The notes under the pieces: model-generated
What the model was told of the DNA's origin: nothing
Databases searched by the model: none
Seen by the model: the letters and a program-made list of their open reading frames with translations, nothing else
Part shown: positions 11,401 through 20,720 of the stretch, piece by piece
Layout: each line of letters starts with the position of its first letter
How positions within the stretch are numbered: the stretch's first letter is position 1
Origin: Rhodospirillaceae bacterium
Lineage (GTDB): Bacteria; Pseudomonadota; Alphaproteobacteria; UBA6615
Assembly: GCA_018667335.1 (NCBI GenBank)
Contig: JABIVD010000023.1
Coordinates: 1-54,088 of the forward strand
Direction: 5' to 3'
Length of the DNA stretch: 54,088 bases
Made by a program: the position numbers and the translations under genes

Positions 11401-11698
11401 CGGCACGAATGTCCAATTCCCGTTCGTCGGCCGCCCATGTCAAAATCGTATCGTGCAGCTGAATGCGCGCATTGCCACGTCCCGTATCCAGGGCACGCTC
11501 GATGAGCGGAGTCAAAAAACTAAGGCTGATGGGCCCGCGGCTGAGCTGCCAGATCAGCACACCGAAGATCAACGCCAACCCGACAAGGGCGGCGGCGAAA
11601 AACAGCAACAACAATCGCGAGCTTCGGACGATCAATGGAGGACCTTTCGTAAAGCCCGGTGCGGCCGAGCGTGAGCGCTTGACCGTCCCCCACGCCAT
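8474..11698 (-). CDS. Large AsmA/YhdP-like envelope protein
   Basis: A 1074-aa protein with one N-terminal membrane segment (about 26-50, LLLLFFAAALVGLALIFGVLIW) and a long repetitive beta-rich region predicted to be periplasmic. The middle (INGNAR-like repeats, IETYWPKEIEPSARSWITENL) and the C-terminus (GEIAPAYTLNSLLADIPLIGTVLSG) resemble the DUF3971/AsmA_2 domains of YhdP. In E. coli YhdP, TamB and YdbH act as bridge-like carriers of phospholipid to the outer membrane; a similar role here is inference. The last 20 or so residues are acidic and low-complexity. It starts only some 30 bp from glnE, divergently, so promoters must lie inside the neighbouring genes. No good ribosome binding site is visible before the ATG. 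Confidence 0.85.
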   Translation of the reverse strand: MAWGTVKRSRSAAPGFTKGPPLIVRSSRLLLLFFAAALVGLALIFGVLIWQLSRGPISLSFLTPLIERALDTGRGNARIQLHDTILTWAADERELDIRAVGLQFVDSSGGVRATIPEMSVKFSGRALLRGLVAPTSLELFGPRVRVVREVNGDISMDIGNTPQADGDQATSPGLIEELLQTPNPNLASGYLTRVAVRSALIEFDDFQRGVRMSTPRANIALLRDDEGISAEGSVVFGDSDNAIRADLSGIYRVKSGATELGLVFSDVSPATLAKFASELEPLAQLDTRLEGTLTVSLDSDLEPSGITVDMRAGPGRVLLDTLFEAPVSFDSANVRVRSERGLNALVLESATIELGSTTILLNGNARHVLDQWNLGVIAEVRNLPVNSIETYWPKEIEPSARSWITENLRDGQVDSAVLRLRASVPEATPEDIEISDFDGEIRFRETTVHYLRPLPPVRDVFGVTRFDTRQFSVDLGGGTLRDLVAESGRVEILGLDGPPRGESIKIEVTISGPVRDAFEILDSEPLGFISGFGLDPARTSGSHRTNAVFAFPLLDDVLIDQIAVATASRMVDFGAEDAVFGLPVGAGDLALNVNRDGMEVRGTAEIGSVPIGLTWSERFEQDGEVQTRYKVRTNLNDAARAELGLDGIPFVSGSAGLGLTYAIGWDGVANGAAEIDLTDTTIDLDPFGWTKSPGEDGRAFVRFTVEDEVLTTMPELSVEAGDLQIEGAGLFRSGADGPELQRLTLERVVFGETDAFVNIELPEGVPQIISIGGSAIDLRPVMEGLFDASDEEDDATDAMQVVISEQSPVAEIRLGEETRLTGAFGTFLNDGTDWSDVELRGRLSNGGRIFLRVKPEGEARKLTFESDDAGGVLSALDWIDTIRGGEMRVLGQISGSGDAEVIAGQLDMQNFLLTDGPIGAQILALTSFSGIADVLGGEGLTFRRVEVPFTVTDKEITIKEGKARGADIGILASGRIDRETDQLELTGEIAPAYTLNSLLADIPLIGTVLSGGADGIFAATFRVGGSLDDPDVSVNPLSVLTPGIVRRLLTGFGSEDGPNAGNNEELQPSEDEGG

Positions 11699-11730
11699 AC
11701 AGCAGTGTGCGTGAAAATCAAGCGGCCCTC

Positions 11731-14700
11731 ATGAGCTTTGCATTCTCGCCAGATCCTGACCAATTGCCGCGCCCCGCCGATCCCGAACGGATGGAACGGG
11801 GGCTGGAGCGATTTCACGACGCAGCCGATGCATCCGATGACCCCGCTGTCTCGGCAGTCGTCAAGGAATTGGCCGAAGACCAGACCATGCAAGCCTTGCT
11901 CGCAGGTGTCTTCGGGAACAGCAGTTTCCTCGGCCAATGCCTTGTTCGCGATATCGCGTTTGTTCCGGCCATTTTCAATGGGGGCTTTGATCACGCATTC
12001 GAAAGCGTCATGCATGATCTGGCCATATTTGACCCGGCGGCAAGCTTTACCGACACGGGCATGACGCTGCGTCGCGCAAAGCGGCGGATCGCACTACTCA
12101 CGGCATTGGCCGACCTTTCAAGCAACTGGCCGCTCGCCACCGTCACCGAACGACTGAGCCAGTTCTGCGGTGCTGCTCTGTCCAACGCGATCCGTCATCT
12201 GCTGACCACCGAACATGCGCGCGGCCGACTCCAGTTGCCGGACATGGAGTCTCCTGAAACGGGATCGGGATACATCGTGCTCGGCATGGGCAAGCTCGGT
12301 GCGTTCGAACTTAACTACTCCAGCGATATCGATCTGATCGTGCTGTACGACCAGGACGTTGTGCCGGCGGCGGACCCCGACGAGCTGCAGCAAAATCTGG
12401 TGCGCTTGACCCGAGATCTCGTCAAGCTGATGGATGAGCGCACCGGTGAGGGTTATGTCTTCCGAACCGATCTGCGTTTGCGGCCGGACCCGGGTGCCAC
12501 GCCGGTCGCTATGTCTACTTTCGCCGCCGAAACCTATTACGAAAGTCAGGGGCAGAACTGGGAGCGTGCGGCCATGATCAAGGCGCGCCCGGTGGCTGGC
12601 GACATCGAGGCCGGATATCGGTTTCTGGAGACCCTGCAGCCTTTTGTCTGGCGCCGGCACCTGGATTTCGCGGCGATCGAGGACATCCAGTCGATCAAGC
12701 GGCAAATCCATGCCCATAAGGGTGGCAGTACGGTCGCCATCGCCGGACACAACGTAAAACTGGGCCGTGGCGGCATTCGCGAGGTCGAGTTTTTCACCCA
12801 AACACAGCAGCTCATCTGGGGTGGACGCGATCCCGATCTCAGATCACCCTTCACGGTCCAGTCCATCGAGGCACTCGTCACGGCGGAACGCGTCACCCCC
12901 GCCGTCGCGCAAGACATGATTGACGCCTATCGATATCTGCGCCGGCTCGAACATCGCCTGCAGATGGTCGATGACCAGCAAACCCACAGCCTGCCCGACA
13001 CCGTCGAGGGGCTCGAAGCCGTCGCGGCGTTCATGGGCTATGCCGACCGGGAGAGTTTCGAGACCGAGTTGATGCACACCCTGCGGACGGTCGAGCATCA
13101 CTATGCCGAACTGTTCGAGGAATCGGAGTCACTCGGCGGTGGCGGCACACTTGTCTTCACCGGCAGCGAAGACCATCCCGACACGCTCGCGACCCTGCGT
13201 GAAATGGGCTTCTCCGACCCTGAATCGATCTCCACCGCTATTCGGGCCTGGCATGCGGGGCGGCACCGCGCGACCCGAAGTACGCGTGCACGAGAAATCC
13301 TGACCGAGCTGATGCCCGTCATGCTCGACGCCCTGTCGAAGACCTCGAATCCCGACGCCGCGTTCCGGCGTTTCGACGGGCTAATCGCCGGATTGCCCGC
13401 CGGGGTGCAGCTATTTTCACTCTTTCAGGCGAATCCATCATTGCTGACTCTGGTCGCCGAGATCACCGGCGGCGCACCGCGAATGGCCGAATGGCTCGGG
13501 CGCAACCCGCTGCTTCTCGATGGCGTTCTCGCCACGGACTTCTTCGACACCCTGCCCGACGCCGACGCGCTGGCGGCGGACCTTTCCGAGCGCATGACCC
13601 AGGCAAATGACATGCAGGATGTCCACGACATCTCACGCCGCTGGGTGAATGACGCGAAGTTTCAGGTCGGTGTCCAGATATTGCGCAACAAGATAGATAT
13701 CGATCAGGCGGATCGAGCATTTTCAGACATCGCCGATACAGCTATCGGGGGTTTGCTCCCCCCGATCATCGACGAATTCGAGAAACAGCATGGGCGATGC
13801 CCTGGCACCGGTTTCGCCGTTCTTGCGCTGGGCAAACTTGGTGGCCGGGAACTCTCCGCCACGTCAGACCTCGATCTTGTCTTTCTCTATGACAGCCCGG
13901 CGGTTAACGGCGACGAGGCCGTTTCATCCGACGGACGAAAACCCCTGTCGATCTCGCACTATTATCAACGGCTCGGGCAGCGGGTCGTTAACGCCATGAC
14001 TGCACTGACCGGAGAAGGGCGCCTGTATGAAGTCGACATGCGTTTGCGGCCGTCCGGCAACGCGGGGCCGCTGTCGGTCAGTCTCGAAAGCTTTGCTGAG
14101 TATCAGCGTGAAAGCGCGTGGACTTGGGAACATCTGGCGCTAACCCGCGCACGCGTGGTCTGCGCAGACCCCGATTTCGCCGCACGAATCGAGGCGGAGT
14201 TGCGCGCCGCGCTCACGGCCAAACGCCCGGCCGATGAACTCCTCATCGCGGTCGCCGAAATGCGCGAACGGATGGCGAAAGAGAACGGCACGGACAATGC
14301 GTGGAGCGTCAAACATGTACGCGGCGGACTGGTCGATTGTGAATTTATCGCCCAGTATCTGCAGCTTCGACATGCCCATGAGAAACCGGAAATCCTCGAC
14401 ACGGGCACCTCCGCAGCATTCGTCAAACTACGTGATGCCGGTTATCTTGATCCGAATATCGCCGAAAATCTGATTGATGCGACCTGTCTCTGGCGACGCC
14501 TCCAGGGGCTGCTCCGGCTCACCCTCGAAGGAAGCCACGATCCGGAAAAATTCCCGGCGCCTCTCCGCCAGAAACTAGCCGATGCGGCAGGTGTGGAAAA
14601 TTATGAAACACTCGACAGGCTGGTGCGCAAAACAGCGGAACGGACCTATATTCATTTCGACACAATCATCGCCGGCCCCGCGCAAGCCATCACGGCCTCG

Positions 14701-14736
14701 CGGGCCGACCGATCAACCGGAGAGACAGAGCAATGA
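11731..14736 (+). CDS. glnE: Bifunctional glutamine synthetase adenylyltransferase/adenylyl-removing enzyme
   Basis: Adds AMP to, or removes it from, glutamine synthetase according to PII state, so controlling ammonium assimilation. The protein (about 1001 aa) has two tandem nucleotidyltransferase domains: the adenylyl-removase half with the GAFELNYSSDIDLIVLYD motif, and the adenylylating half with GGRELSATSDLDLVFLYD. Each is followed by a helical GlnD-like PII-uridylyltransferase domain, and the linker contains the usual FRRFDGLIAGLPAGVQLFSL segment. An in-frame GTG at 11707 would add eight residues; ATG 11731 (MSFAFSPDPDQLPRP) looks more family-like, but neither has a clear ribosome binding site. 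First gene of a four-gene plus-strand run with 4-nt overlaps. Confidence 0.96.
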   Translation: MSFAFSPDPDQLPRPADPERMERGLERFHDAADASDDPAVSAVVKELAEDQTMQALLAGVFGNSSFLGQCLVRDIAFVPAIFNGGFDHAFESVMHDLAIFDPAASFTDTGMTLRRAKRRIALLTALADLSSNWPLATVTERLSQFCGAALSNAIRHLLTTEHARGRLQLPDMESPETGSGYIVLGMGKLGAFELNYSSDIDLIVLYDQDVVPAADPDELQQNLVRLTRDLVKLMDERTGEGYVFRTDLRLRPDPGATPVAMSTFAAETYYESQGQNWERAAMIKARPVAGDIEAGYRFLETLQPFVWRRHLDFAAIEDIQSIKRQIHAHKGGSTVAIAGHNVKLGRGGIREVEFFTQTQQLIWGGRDPDLRSPFTVQSIEALVTAERVTPAVAQDMIDAYRYLRRLEHRLQMVDDQQTHSLPDTVEGLEAVAAFMGYADRESFETELMHTLRTVEHHYAELFEESESLGGGGTLVFTGSEDHPDTLATLREMGFSDPESISTAIRAWHAGRHRATRSTRAREILTELMPVMLDALSKTSNPDAAFRRFDGLIAGLPAGVQLFSLFQANPSLLTLVAEITGGAPRMAEWLGRNPLLLDGVLATDFFDTLPDADALAADLSERMTQANDMQDVHDISRRWVNDAKFQVGVQILRNKIDIDQADRAFSDIADTAIGGLLPPIIDEFEKQHGRCPGTGFAVLALGKLGGRELSATSDLDLVFLYDSPAVNGDEAVSSDGRKPLSISHYYQRLGQRVVNAMTALTGEGRLYEVDMRLRPSGNAGPLSVSLESFAEYQRESAWTWEHLALTRARVVCADPDFAARIEAELRAALTAKRPADELLIAVAEMRERMAKENGTDNAWSVKHVRGGLVDCEFIAQYLQLRHAHEKPEILDTGTSAAFVKLRDAGYLDPNIAENLIDATCLWRRLQGLLRLTLEGSHDPEKFPAPLRQKLADAAGVENYETLDRLVRKTAERTYIHFDTIIAGPAQAITASRADRSTGETEQ

Positions 14737-15197
14737 GCGTGAAGGAAGGCGGCAAAGCGCCCGCATTTTCAATGCCGACCGATGGCGGCGGCAAGATCGC
14801 CCTGAAGGATTTGAAGGGCCATCCGGTCATTCTCTATTTCTACCCAAAGGATTCGACTCCGGGCTGCACCACCGAGGCCTGCGATTTCCGCGACCTGACA
14901 CCGGACTTCTCGAGAATCGACGCCGACATCGTTGGTGTTTCGAAGGATAGCGTGAAGCGGCACGACAACTTCAAGGCAAAGTATGAGCTGCCGTTTGCAC
15001 TCGCGAGCGATGATGACGGAGATGTCTGCGAGCGATATGGCGTCTGGGTCGAGAAATCCATGTATGGGCGCAAGTTCATGGGTATTGAGCGTGCGACATT
15101 TCTGATCGATGCCAAGGGCGTCGTGCGAAGAATCTGGCGCAAGGTAAAGGTCAAAGGGCATGCGGAAGACGTGCTTGAGGCCGTGAAAGCGCTTTGA
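14733..15197 (+). CDS. bcp: Thioredoxin-dependent thiol peroxidase (Bcp/PrxQ)
   Basis: Reduces hydroperoxides with electrons from thioredoxin in the cytosol. The 154-aa protein has the Bcp/PrxQ length and the motif DSTPGCTTEACDFRD, with peroxidatic Cys45 and the resolving Cys50 five residues later, which marks the atypical 2-Cys PrxQ type. The conserved FYPKD before it and the ERATFLIDAKG strand near the C-terminus agree. The ATG overlaps the glnE stop by 4 nt (ATGA), implying coupled translation. Confidence 0.95.
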   Translation: MSVKEGGKAPAFSMPTDGGGKIALKDLKGHPVILYFYPKDSTPGCTTEACDFRDLTPDFSRIDADIVGVSKDSVKRHDNFKAKYELPFALASDDDGDVCERYGVWVEKSMYGRKFMGIERATFLIDAKGVVRRIWRKVKVKGHAEDVLEAVKAL

Positions 15198-16042
15198 GCG
15201 TCCACCCGGGAAACACAACGCCAGAGCCCCCGGCCCATCACACCCCAAGTTCCCTCTCGGGCGCTGCCAACACGGTGTTGCGTACAGCGGATGCACACGC
15301 GAAATGTGCGGCAACGTCAGCGTTTGCGGCACAGTGGCGCGACGGCCGGATCACCCTGATCGGCGACACGCCGCCACCCGACCGCCCAAGCCGTCCGGCC
15401 AAACCGGCCTTGCTACCGCCCTCCGACGTACCCCGGCGAAAGATAAACCGCGGGACCGCTGGCCGGATTGCCCAACTCCACGCGCTCGCACATATCGAAC
15501 TCAACGCCGTCGACCTTGCCTGGGATATCATCGCAAGGTTCACCGCGCGTGATCTGCCGCGCGCGTTCTATGACGACTGGGTGCGGGTCGCAGATGAAGA
15601 GGCCAAACATTTCGGATTGCTCGCCGACCGACTGTCGGATTTCGATGCCGCATATGGGGACCTTTCGGCACATGACGGGCTGTGGGATTCGGCAATCGGG
15701 ACCGGGCACGACCTGGCAGCGCGCCTGGCCGTGGTTCCCCTTGTCCTGGAAGCCCGCGGCCTCGACGTCACGCCGATGATGATCGCAAAACTGCGCACAG
15801 TGGACGACGAAGAAACCGCGGCCATTCTCGAGATCATCTATGGTGACGAAATCGGCCATGTCGAAATTGGCCACCGCTGGTTTGAATTCGAATGCGCACG
15901 CCTCGGGGTCGAGGCCGTGACCCATTGGCGCCATCTGGTTGAGCGGCATTTCCGCGGTGCACTCAAACCGCCATTCAACATTGAGGCCCGCGACGCCGCG
16001 GGCCTGCCCCAGGACTGGTATCTCACGGTATCCACAACATGA
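15194..16042 (+). CDS. DUF455-family ferritin-like protein
   Basis: A 282-aa protein of the DUF455 ferritin-like group; the molecular function of the family is not established. The metal-ligand pattern of a four-helix bundle is visible: HALAHIELNAVDLAWD, then VADEEAKHF, VLEARGLD and the IYGDEIGHVEIGHRWF helix, giving several E and ExxH-type positions for a di-metal site. The frame begins with TTG at 15194, which overlaps the bcp stop (TTGA). There is no ATG before the conserved region, and an internal GTG near 15275 is the alternative. Placement directly after a peroxidase suggests a link to peroxide or metal handling, but that is only context. Confidence 0.8.
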   Translation: MSVHPGNTTPEPPAHHTPSSLSGAANTVLRTADAHAKCAATSAFAAQWRDGRITLIGDTPPPDRPSRPAKPALLPPSDVPRRKINRGTAGRIAQLHALAHIELNAVDLAWDIIARFTARDLPRAFYDDWVRVADEEAKHFGLLADRLSDFDAAYGDLSAHDGLWDSAIGTGHDLAARLAVVPLVLEARGLDVTPMMIAKLRTVDDEETAAILEIIYGDEIGHVEIGHRWFEFECARLGVEAVTHWRHLVERHFRGALKPPFNIEARDAAGLPQDWYLTVSTT

Positions 16043-16977
16043 GCGTACCGGCAAACAACTCCAGCGAGGCGGCTTTGCAGCGCGAACGCTCGTTGGCGAT
16101 GATTTTGCTGTTCATCGTGCCGGCCCTGTTCACGACCAATGTCATCGTCGCGCGCGCCGTGAACGACACAGTGCCACCGTTCGCACTGGCCTACTGGCGC
16201 TGGATGCTCGCATTCCTGATATTTCTGCCCGTCGTCGGACCTGACCTCTGGCGCCATCGCGCGGCAATTGCCGCCGAGTGGCGCGATCTGTTGGTGCTCG
16301 GCATTCTCGGGATGGGGATCTGCGGCGCCTTTGTCTATATCGGCGCAGACACAACCAGCGCCACGAATATCGGGCTGATCTTCGGCACGGCGCCGATCAT
16401 CATCGCTGGTGCATCCACCCTCCTATATGGCGAGCCGATGGGGCGGGCAAAAGCGGCCGGCATCTTCATCTCGCTGCTGGGGGTGCTGATTGTCGTATTT
16501 CGCGGTGACATCGGCGCGCTGCGGTCCCTCACCTTCGTCCCCGGTGATATGTGGATCGTGACGTCGGCCCTGGCCTGGGCGGCCTATTCGGTCATGCTGC
16601 GACACCGACCCGGAACACTGCCCAACCAGACGCGGTTCTCCGCGACAATGCTGTTCGGCGCGCTGGCCTTGTTACCATTCTATATCGCTGAATCTGCCCG
16701 GGGGATCGTCCCGACACTGAACGTGGAGACCATCGGTGCCGTCCTGATTGTCGCGATCGTACCGGGGCTTGGGGCCTATCTGGGTTACGCGCGCATACAG
16801 CGTTCACTGGGTGCCGGGTCGACCGGGCTCATCCTGTATCTCGCGCCAAGCTATGCCGCTTTGTTTGGCTGGCTCCTGCTGGGTGAGACCCTGGAGCCCT
16901 ACCACTTTGCCGGCGCGGCCCTGATCCTGCCCGGAATTTTTCTATCCACCCGCCGCGTCAAAGCGCGCGCCGACTAG
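16039..16977 (+). CDS. EamA/DMT-family membrane transporter
   Basis: A 312-aa inner-membrane protein with about ten hydrophobic segments and two EamA halves. The first half carries [22 protein letters not shown], typical of the start of DMT-superfamily metabolite exporters. The second half has the glycine-rich [28 protein letters not shown] pattern. The substrate cannot be predicted. Its ATG overlaps the DUF455 stop by 4 nt, and its stop overlaps the prfB stop (CTAG shared between strands), so there is no room for a terminator between the two convergent genes. Confidence 0.88.
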   Translation: MSVPANNSSEAALQRERSLAMILLFIVPALFTTNVIVARAVNDTVPPFALAYWRWMLAFLIFLPVVGPDLWRHRAAIAAEWRDLLVLGILGMGICGAFVYIGADTTSATNIGLIFGTAPIIIAGASTLLYGEPMGRAKAAGIFISLLGVLIVVFRGDIGALRSLTFVPGDMWIVTSALAWAAYSVMLRHRPGTLPNQTRFSATMLFGALALLPFYIAESARGIVPTLNVETIGAVLIVAIVPGLGAYLGYARIQRSLGAGSTGLILYLAPSYAALFGWLLLGETLEPYHFAGAALILPGIFLSTRRVKARAD

Positions 16978-18120
16978 CTGCCGTCGGCGTCGCCGCTTTC
17001 GGATTCAGCATCGCCCTCACCCGAGCCGAGCTGCGCCGCCAATGATGCCTCGAGATACTTGTCGATGTCGCCGTCGAGCACAGCGTGAGCATTCCCGGAT
17101 TCCACGTTCGTGCGCAGGTCCTTCACCATCTGGTACGGGTGCAGCACATAAGATCTGATCTGATGGCCCCAGCCGATATCGGTCTTCGTATCCTGCTCCG
17201 CCTGGGCATCTTCCTCACGCTTCTGCATTTCATGCTCGTACAACCGCGCGCGCATCATCGCCATGGCCTGAGCGCGGTTGCGATGCTGTGAACGATCATT
17301 TTGACACTGCACAACGATGCCCGTTGCAATATGCGTCAGCCGGACCGCGCTGTCGGTCTTGTTGACATGCTGTCCGCCCGCGCCCGACGCGCGATAGGTG
17401 TCGACGCGTAGATCCTTGTCCTCGATCTCGATCTCGATCGCGTCATCGATCACAGGATAGACCCAGGCCGAGGCAAAGCTCGTATGCCGACGCGACTGGC
17501 TATCGAAGGGCGAGATTCGCACCAGGCGGTGAACTCCCGATTCCGTCTTCAACCAACCGTAGGCGTTGGGACCGTTAATCCGGAACGTCGCGGATTTGAG
17601 GCCCGCCTCCTCGCCGGCACTCTCTTCAATCCATTCGACCTTGTAGTCATGCGCCTCCGCCCAGCGCAGATACATCCGCACCAGCATCTCGGCCCAATCC
17701 TGGGATTCTGTGCCACCCGCACCGGCATTGATTTCCATGTAGCAATCATTGGCATCAGCCTCGCCGGACAGAAGGCTCTCGAGCTCGAGCTTTTCAGCAC
17801 GCCGCTGCAGCGCCTCGATGACCGCCTCGCCCTCCGCGACGACATCTTTGTCATCTTCTGCCTCGCCCAGTTCTATGAGGGTGGCCGCGTCGTCGAGCTG
17901 TTGCTCCAGCCCGCGCACTTCCTCGATGGATTTCTCCAACCGCGTGCGGTCTCTCAGAAGTTTTTGCGCCCGTTCCTGATCGTCCCAAAGGCCTGGGTCT
18001 TCAGCTTCGGCGTTCAGTTTTTCGAGGCGAGTGAGTGCGGTGTCCCAGTCAAAGATGCCTCCGCATAAGGTTAAGAGACGAGTTGATACCCTCGACCAGA
18101 TGACTGATTTCTGCGCGCAT
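16974..18120 (-). CDS. prfB: Peptide chain release factor 2, with programmed +1 frameshift
   Basis: Recognises UGA and UAA stop codons and triggers peptide release. The main frame carries the codon-recognition tripeptide SPF (RISPFDSQS) and the catalytic GGQ ([19 protein letters not shown]). It has no sensible start of its own: upstream it runs into mrcA. A short frame starting at ATG 18120 encodes [21 protein letters not shown] and then HL, followed by TGA at 18051-18049. A +1 shift at CTT-T joins it to DWDTALTRL, exactly the family N-terminus. The joined product is about 381 aa, with an acidic C-terminal extension ([16 protein letters not shown]). It follows mrcA on the same strand after 84 nt. 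The stop overlaps the eamA stop. Confidence 0.95.
18048..18062 (-). promoter_or_regulatory. prfB: RF2 +1 programmed ribosomal frameshift site
   Basis: The minus strand reads GGAGG-CAT-CTT-TGA-C. The slippery CTT is at 18054-18052, the in-frame UGA at 18051-18049, followed by C. A Shine-Dalgarno-like GGAGG lies at 18062-18058, three bases before CTT, the same spacing as in E. coli prfB. Low RF2 would slow reading of UGA and favour slipping to the +1 frame, so RF2 controls its own synthesis. Confidence 0.93.
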
Positions 18121-18204
18121 TTCGAATTCCACTGAGACGGGTGCCGGTTCCGGCGATCTATTTCGCGAAGCCTAGCGTTCGCGGTACACGGGTCAATAGC
18201 CCAA

Positions 18205-20619
18205 TCAGTAAATACCGCGTCGCGGACCACCTGTATTGGCGCCGCGCCCCAGATCCTCGCCAACGATCGAGCCAAACTCGAGCGGTGCGGTGCCTGGCTT
18301 AAACGCCTCGAGAATGGTTGCCCGCTCACCAGGCAATGCCACCAACCCGGTCTCCGGGTTCACGCGCACGAGTCGAATATCAGGCGGCACGCGGAACGGA
18401 ATGACGGGCTTGCCGTCGAGCGCGTGCGCCATGAAGTCCTTGAAGATCGGCGCGGGCACCGAGGAGCCGGTCTCGCGCCGCCCCAGCGTGCGCGGCGTAT
18501 CGAAACCAACGAAGACACCGACCGCGAGATCGGGCGCGAAGCCGATAAACCACGTATCGAGCGAATCATTCGTCGTTCCGGTCTTCCCGGCAAGCGGCAA
18601 CTTCAACTGGCCAATTCGCCTTCCCGTCCCGCGATCCACGACGCCCTTCAGCATCGACACCATCTGATACGCCGTGCCGGGCTGGATCAATCGCTCGCGC
18701 GGATCCGGCAGTTTCGGCGGCGGCTGGTCGGCCCAGGCCCCGACGCGGCACGTCTCGCAAGGTCGCTCATCATGGCGGAACGTCGTCATACCGTGTCGGT
18801 CCTGAATTCGGTCGATCAGGGTCGGTGTGATCTGCTTGCCGCCATTGACGACCGTCGCGTAAGCCGCGACCAGGCGCATCAGCGTCGTCTCGCCCGCCCC
18901 GATCGACATGGCGAGCTGGCGCGGCAAATGATCCACAACTTTCAGCCGCTCCGCATAGGTCGCCACCTGTTCCATGCCGACCGTCTGCGCCAGTCGCACG
19001 GTCATCAGATTGCGTGACTTCTCGATCCCGAGGCGCATCGGGCTCGGCCCGTAAAACTTGTTCGAGTAGTTGGCGGGCTTCCACTTACCTTGTCCGGCGC
19101 CCTGATCGATCACGAAGGGCGCATCGAGTATCCGGGTCGAGGGCGTGAACCCATTGTCCAGCGCGGCCAAATAGACGATCGGCTTGAACGCCGAGCCCGG
19201 CTGGCGCCACGCCTGGGTCGCGCGGTTGAACTCGCTGGCTCGAAAATCGAGGCCACCCGTCATCGCAAGGATACGGCCGGTATGGGGGTCCAGTGCCACG
19301 ACTGCACCATTGATTTCGGGGATCTGCTCCAGGCGGAACGTTCCTTCGGGATATGGCTTGGCCTCGGAATCTTCTGTCACCGCCGACACCAGGACCACAT
19401 CACCGGGCGCGAGCACCTGATCGACCGACTTAACGGATGGACCGCGTTTCTGCCCCGGCTTCCACGCGCGTGCCCAGCGCAGCTCCGTAAGCGGTACAGC
19501 CCCCATCGTCCCGTCGATAAACCCAATGGACGCGGCGTCCGCCTCCACGTTCACCACGGCTGCGAGTTGCCATTCGCCCGAACCTGCCGGATGCTTGATC
19601 TCCGGCAGCGCGGCCTGCCATGCGGCGGGGTCTTTTATGCGAGACACCGGGCCGCGCCAGCCATGCCGGCGATCATAGGCAACCAGCCCGTCGCGCAACG
19701 ATTGCTGGGCGATGCGCTGCAATCTCGGATCCAGCGTCGTGCGCACCGAGAGCCCGCCTTCATACAGCGCGCCGTCTCCGAACCGGTCCACCAACTCGCG
19801 GCGCACTTCCTCGGCAAAATACGGCGCCTCGACGAAGTCAGCCTCATCCTTGCGGACGACATTGATCGGGCGTTGGCGAAGTTCGTCCGCCTCCGACGGC
19901 GAGATAGCGCCATCCTCCGCCATGCGGCCAAGGACATAGTTACGCCGCGCGACCGCCGCCGCGTTTTTGCGCAGCGGGTTGTAGTTGTTTGGCGCCTTCG
20001 GCAACGCCGCCAGGAATGCCGCCTCGTCCACCGTCAGTTGGTCGAGGGGTTTTCCGAAATAATTCAATGCCGCCGACGCCACCCCGTAGGCCCCGAACCC
20101 GAGATAGATTTCATTCAAATAGAGCTCGAGAATCTCGTCCTTCGAAAACGCACGCTCCATTCGAAATGACAGGATCGCTTCCCGGACCTTGCGATCAAGA
20201 GAGACTTCCTTGGTCAGCAGGAAATTCTGCGCCACCTGCTGAGTGATCGTGGACGCCCCTTCGGGCCGCCGGCCGGAGCCCAGATTGCGGACGTTCGACA
20301 CCACGGCGCGCATCACGCCCGTCACATCAACGCCAGGGTGCTTGTAAAAATTCTTGTCTTCCGCCGACAGGAACGCCTCTTTGACCAAATTCGGCATGGT
20401 CGAGACCGGAACGAAAATGCGGCGCTGAACCGCATACTCGGCCAACAGACTGCCGTCGCCGGCATGCACCCGCGTGGTGACCGGTGGCTGGTAGTCGGCC
20501 AATTGGCTGTAGTCCGGAAGGTCCCGACCGAACTCCCAGAACACCCACAGCACGCCGCCCACCACGACCAGTGCACCGACGAGAGCCAGTCCCGCGAGAT
20601 ATCCAAACCAACGAAGCAT
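18205..20619 (-). CDS. mrcA: Penicillin-binding protein 1A (class A, bifunctional)
   Basis: Polymerises and cross-links peptidoglycan on the periplasmic face of the inner membrane. The 804-aa protein has one N-terminal transmembrane helix (about 5-28). The GT51 glycosyltransferase domain has [13 protein letters not shown] (catalytic Glu87) and [12 protein letters not shown]. An OB-like insert lies around 320-430. The transpeptidase domain has SAFK (Ser476, Lys479), SRN (535-537) and KTGTT (679-683). A Cys pair, CETC at 621-624, is also present in many alphaproteobacterial PBP1A proteins. It lies between amiC and prfB on the same strand, a conserved order. All catalytic motifs are intact. Confidence 0.97.
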   Translation of the reverse strand: MLRWFGYLAGLALVGALVVVGGVLWVFWEFGRDLPDYSQLADYQPPVTTRVHAGDGSLLAEYAVQRRIFVPVSTMPNLVKEAFLSAEDKNFYKHPGVDVTGVMRAVVSNVRNLGSGRRPEGASTITQQVAQNFLLTKEVSLDRKVREAILSFRMERAFSKDEILELYLNEIYLGFGAYGVASAALNYFGKPLDQLTVDEAAFLAALPKAPNNYNPLRKNAAAVARRNYVLGRMAEDGAISPSEADELRQRPINVVRKDEADFVEAPYFAEEVRRELVDRFGDGALYEGGLSVRTTLDPRLQRIAQQSLRDGLVAYDRRHGWRGPVSRIKDPAAWQAALPEIKHPAGSGEWQLAAVVNVEADAASIGFIDGTMGAVPLTELRWARAWKPGQKRGPSVKSVDQVLAPGDVVLVSAVTEDSEAKPYPEGTFRLEQIPEINGAVVALDPHTGRILAMTGGLDFRASEFNRATQAWRQPGSAFKPIVYLAALDNGFTPSTRILDAPFVIDQGAGQGKWKPANYSNKFYGPSPMRLGIEKSRNLMTVRLAQTVGMEQVATYAERLKVVDHLPRQLAMSIGAGETTLMRLVAAYATVVNGGKQITPTLIDRIQDRHGMTTFRHDERPCETCRVGAWADQPPPKLPDPRERLIQPGTAYQMVSMLKGVVDRGTGRRIGQLKLPLAGKTGTTNDSLDTWFIGFAPDLAVGVFVGFDTPRTLGRRETGSSVPAPIFKDFMAHALDGKPVIPFRVPPDIRLVRVNPETGLVALPGERATILEAFKPGTAPLEFGSIVGEDLGRGANTGGPRRGIY

Positions 20620-20720
20620 TCAGCGTTCCAAGTTTATTCGCGCGCGAGCATAGACGAGCACGCGCACGGGATAAGCATCAAAATGTGGGGTGATTGTGGC
20701 GGCGCCGGGTTGCGGATTCG

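Noticed and set aside
18143-18154. GCCGG/CCGGC hairpin between mrcA and prfB as a terminator
   Set aside because: Only a 5-bp stem with a two-base loop and no T-run; prfB is probably co-transcribed.
18121-18329. N-terminal extension of prfB in its main reading frame
   Set aside because: It overlaps the end of mrcA and does not look like RF2; the frameshifted start at 18120 gives the correct N-terminus.
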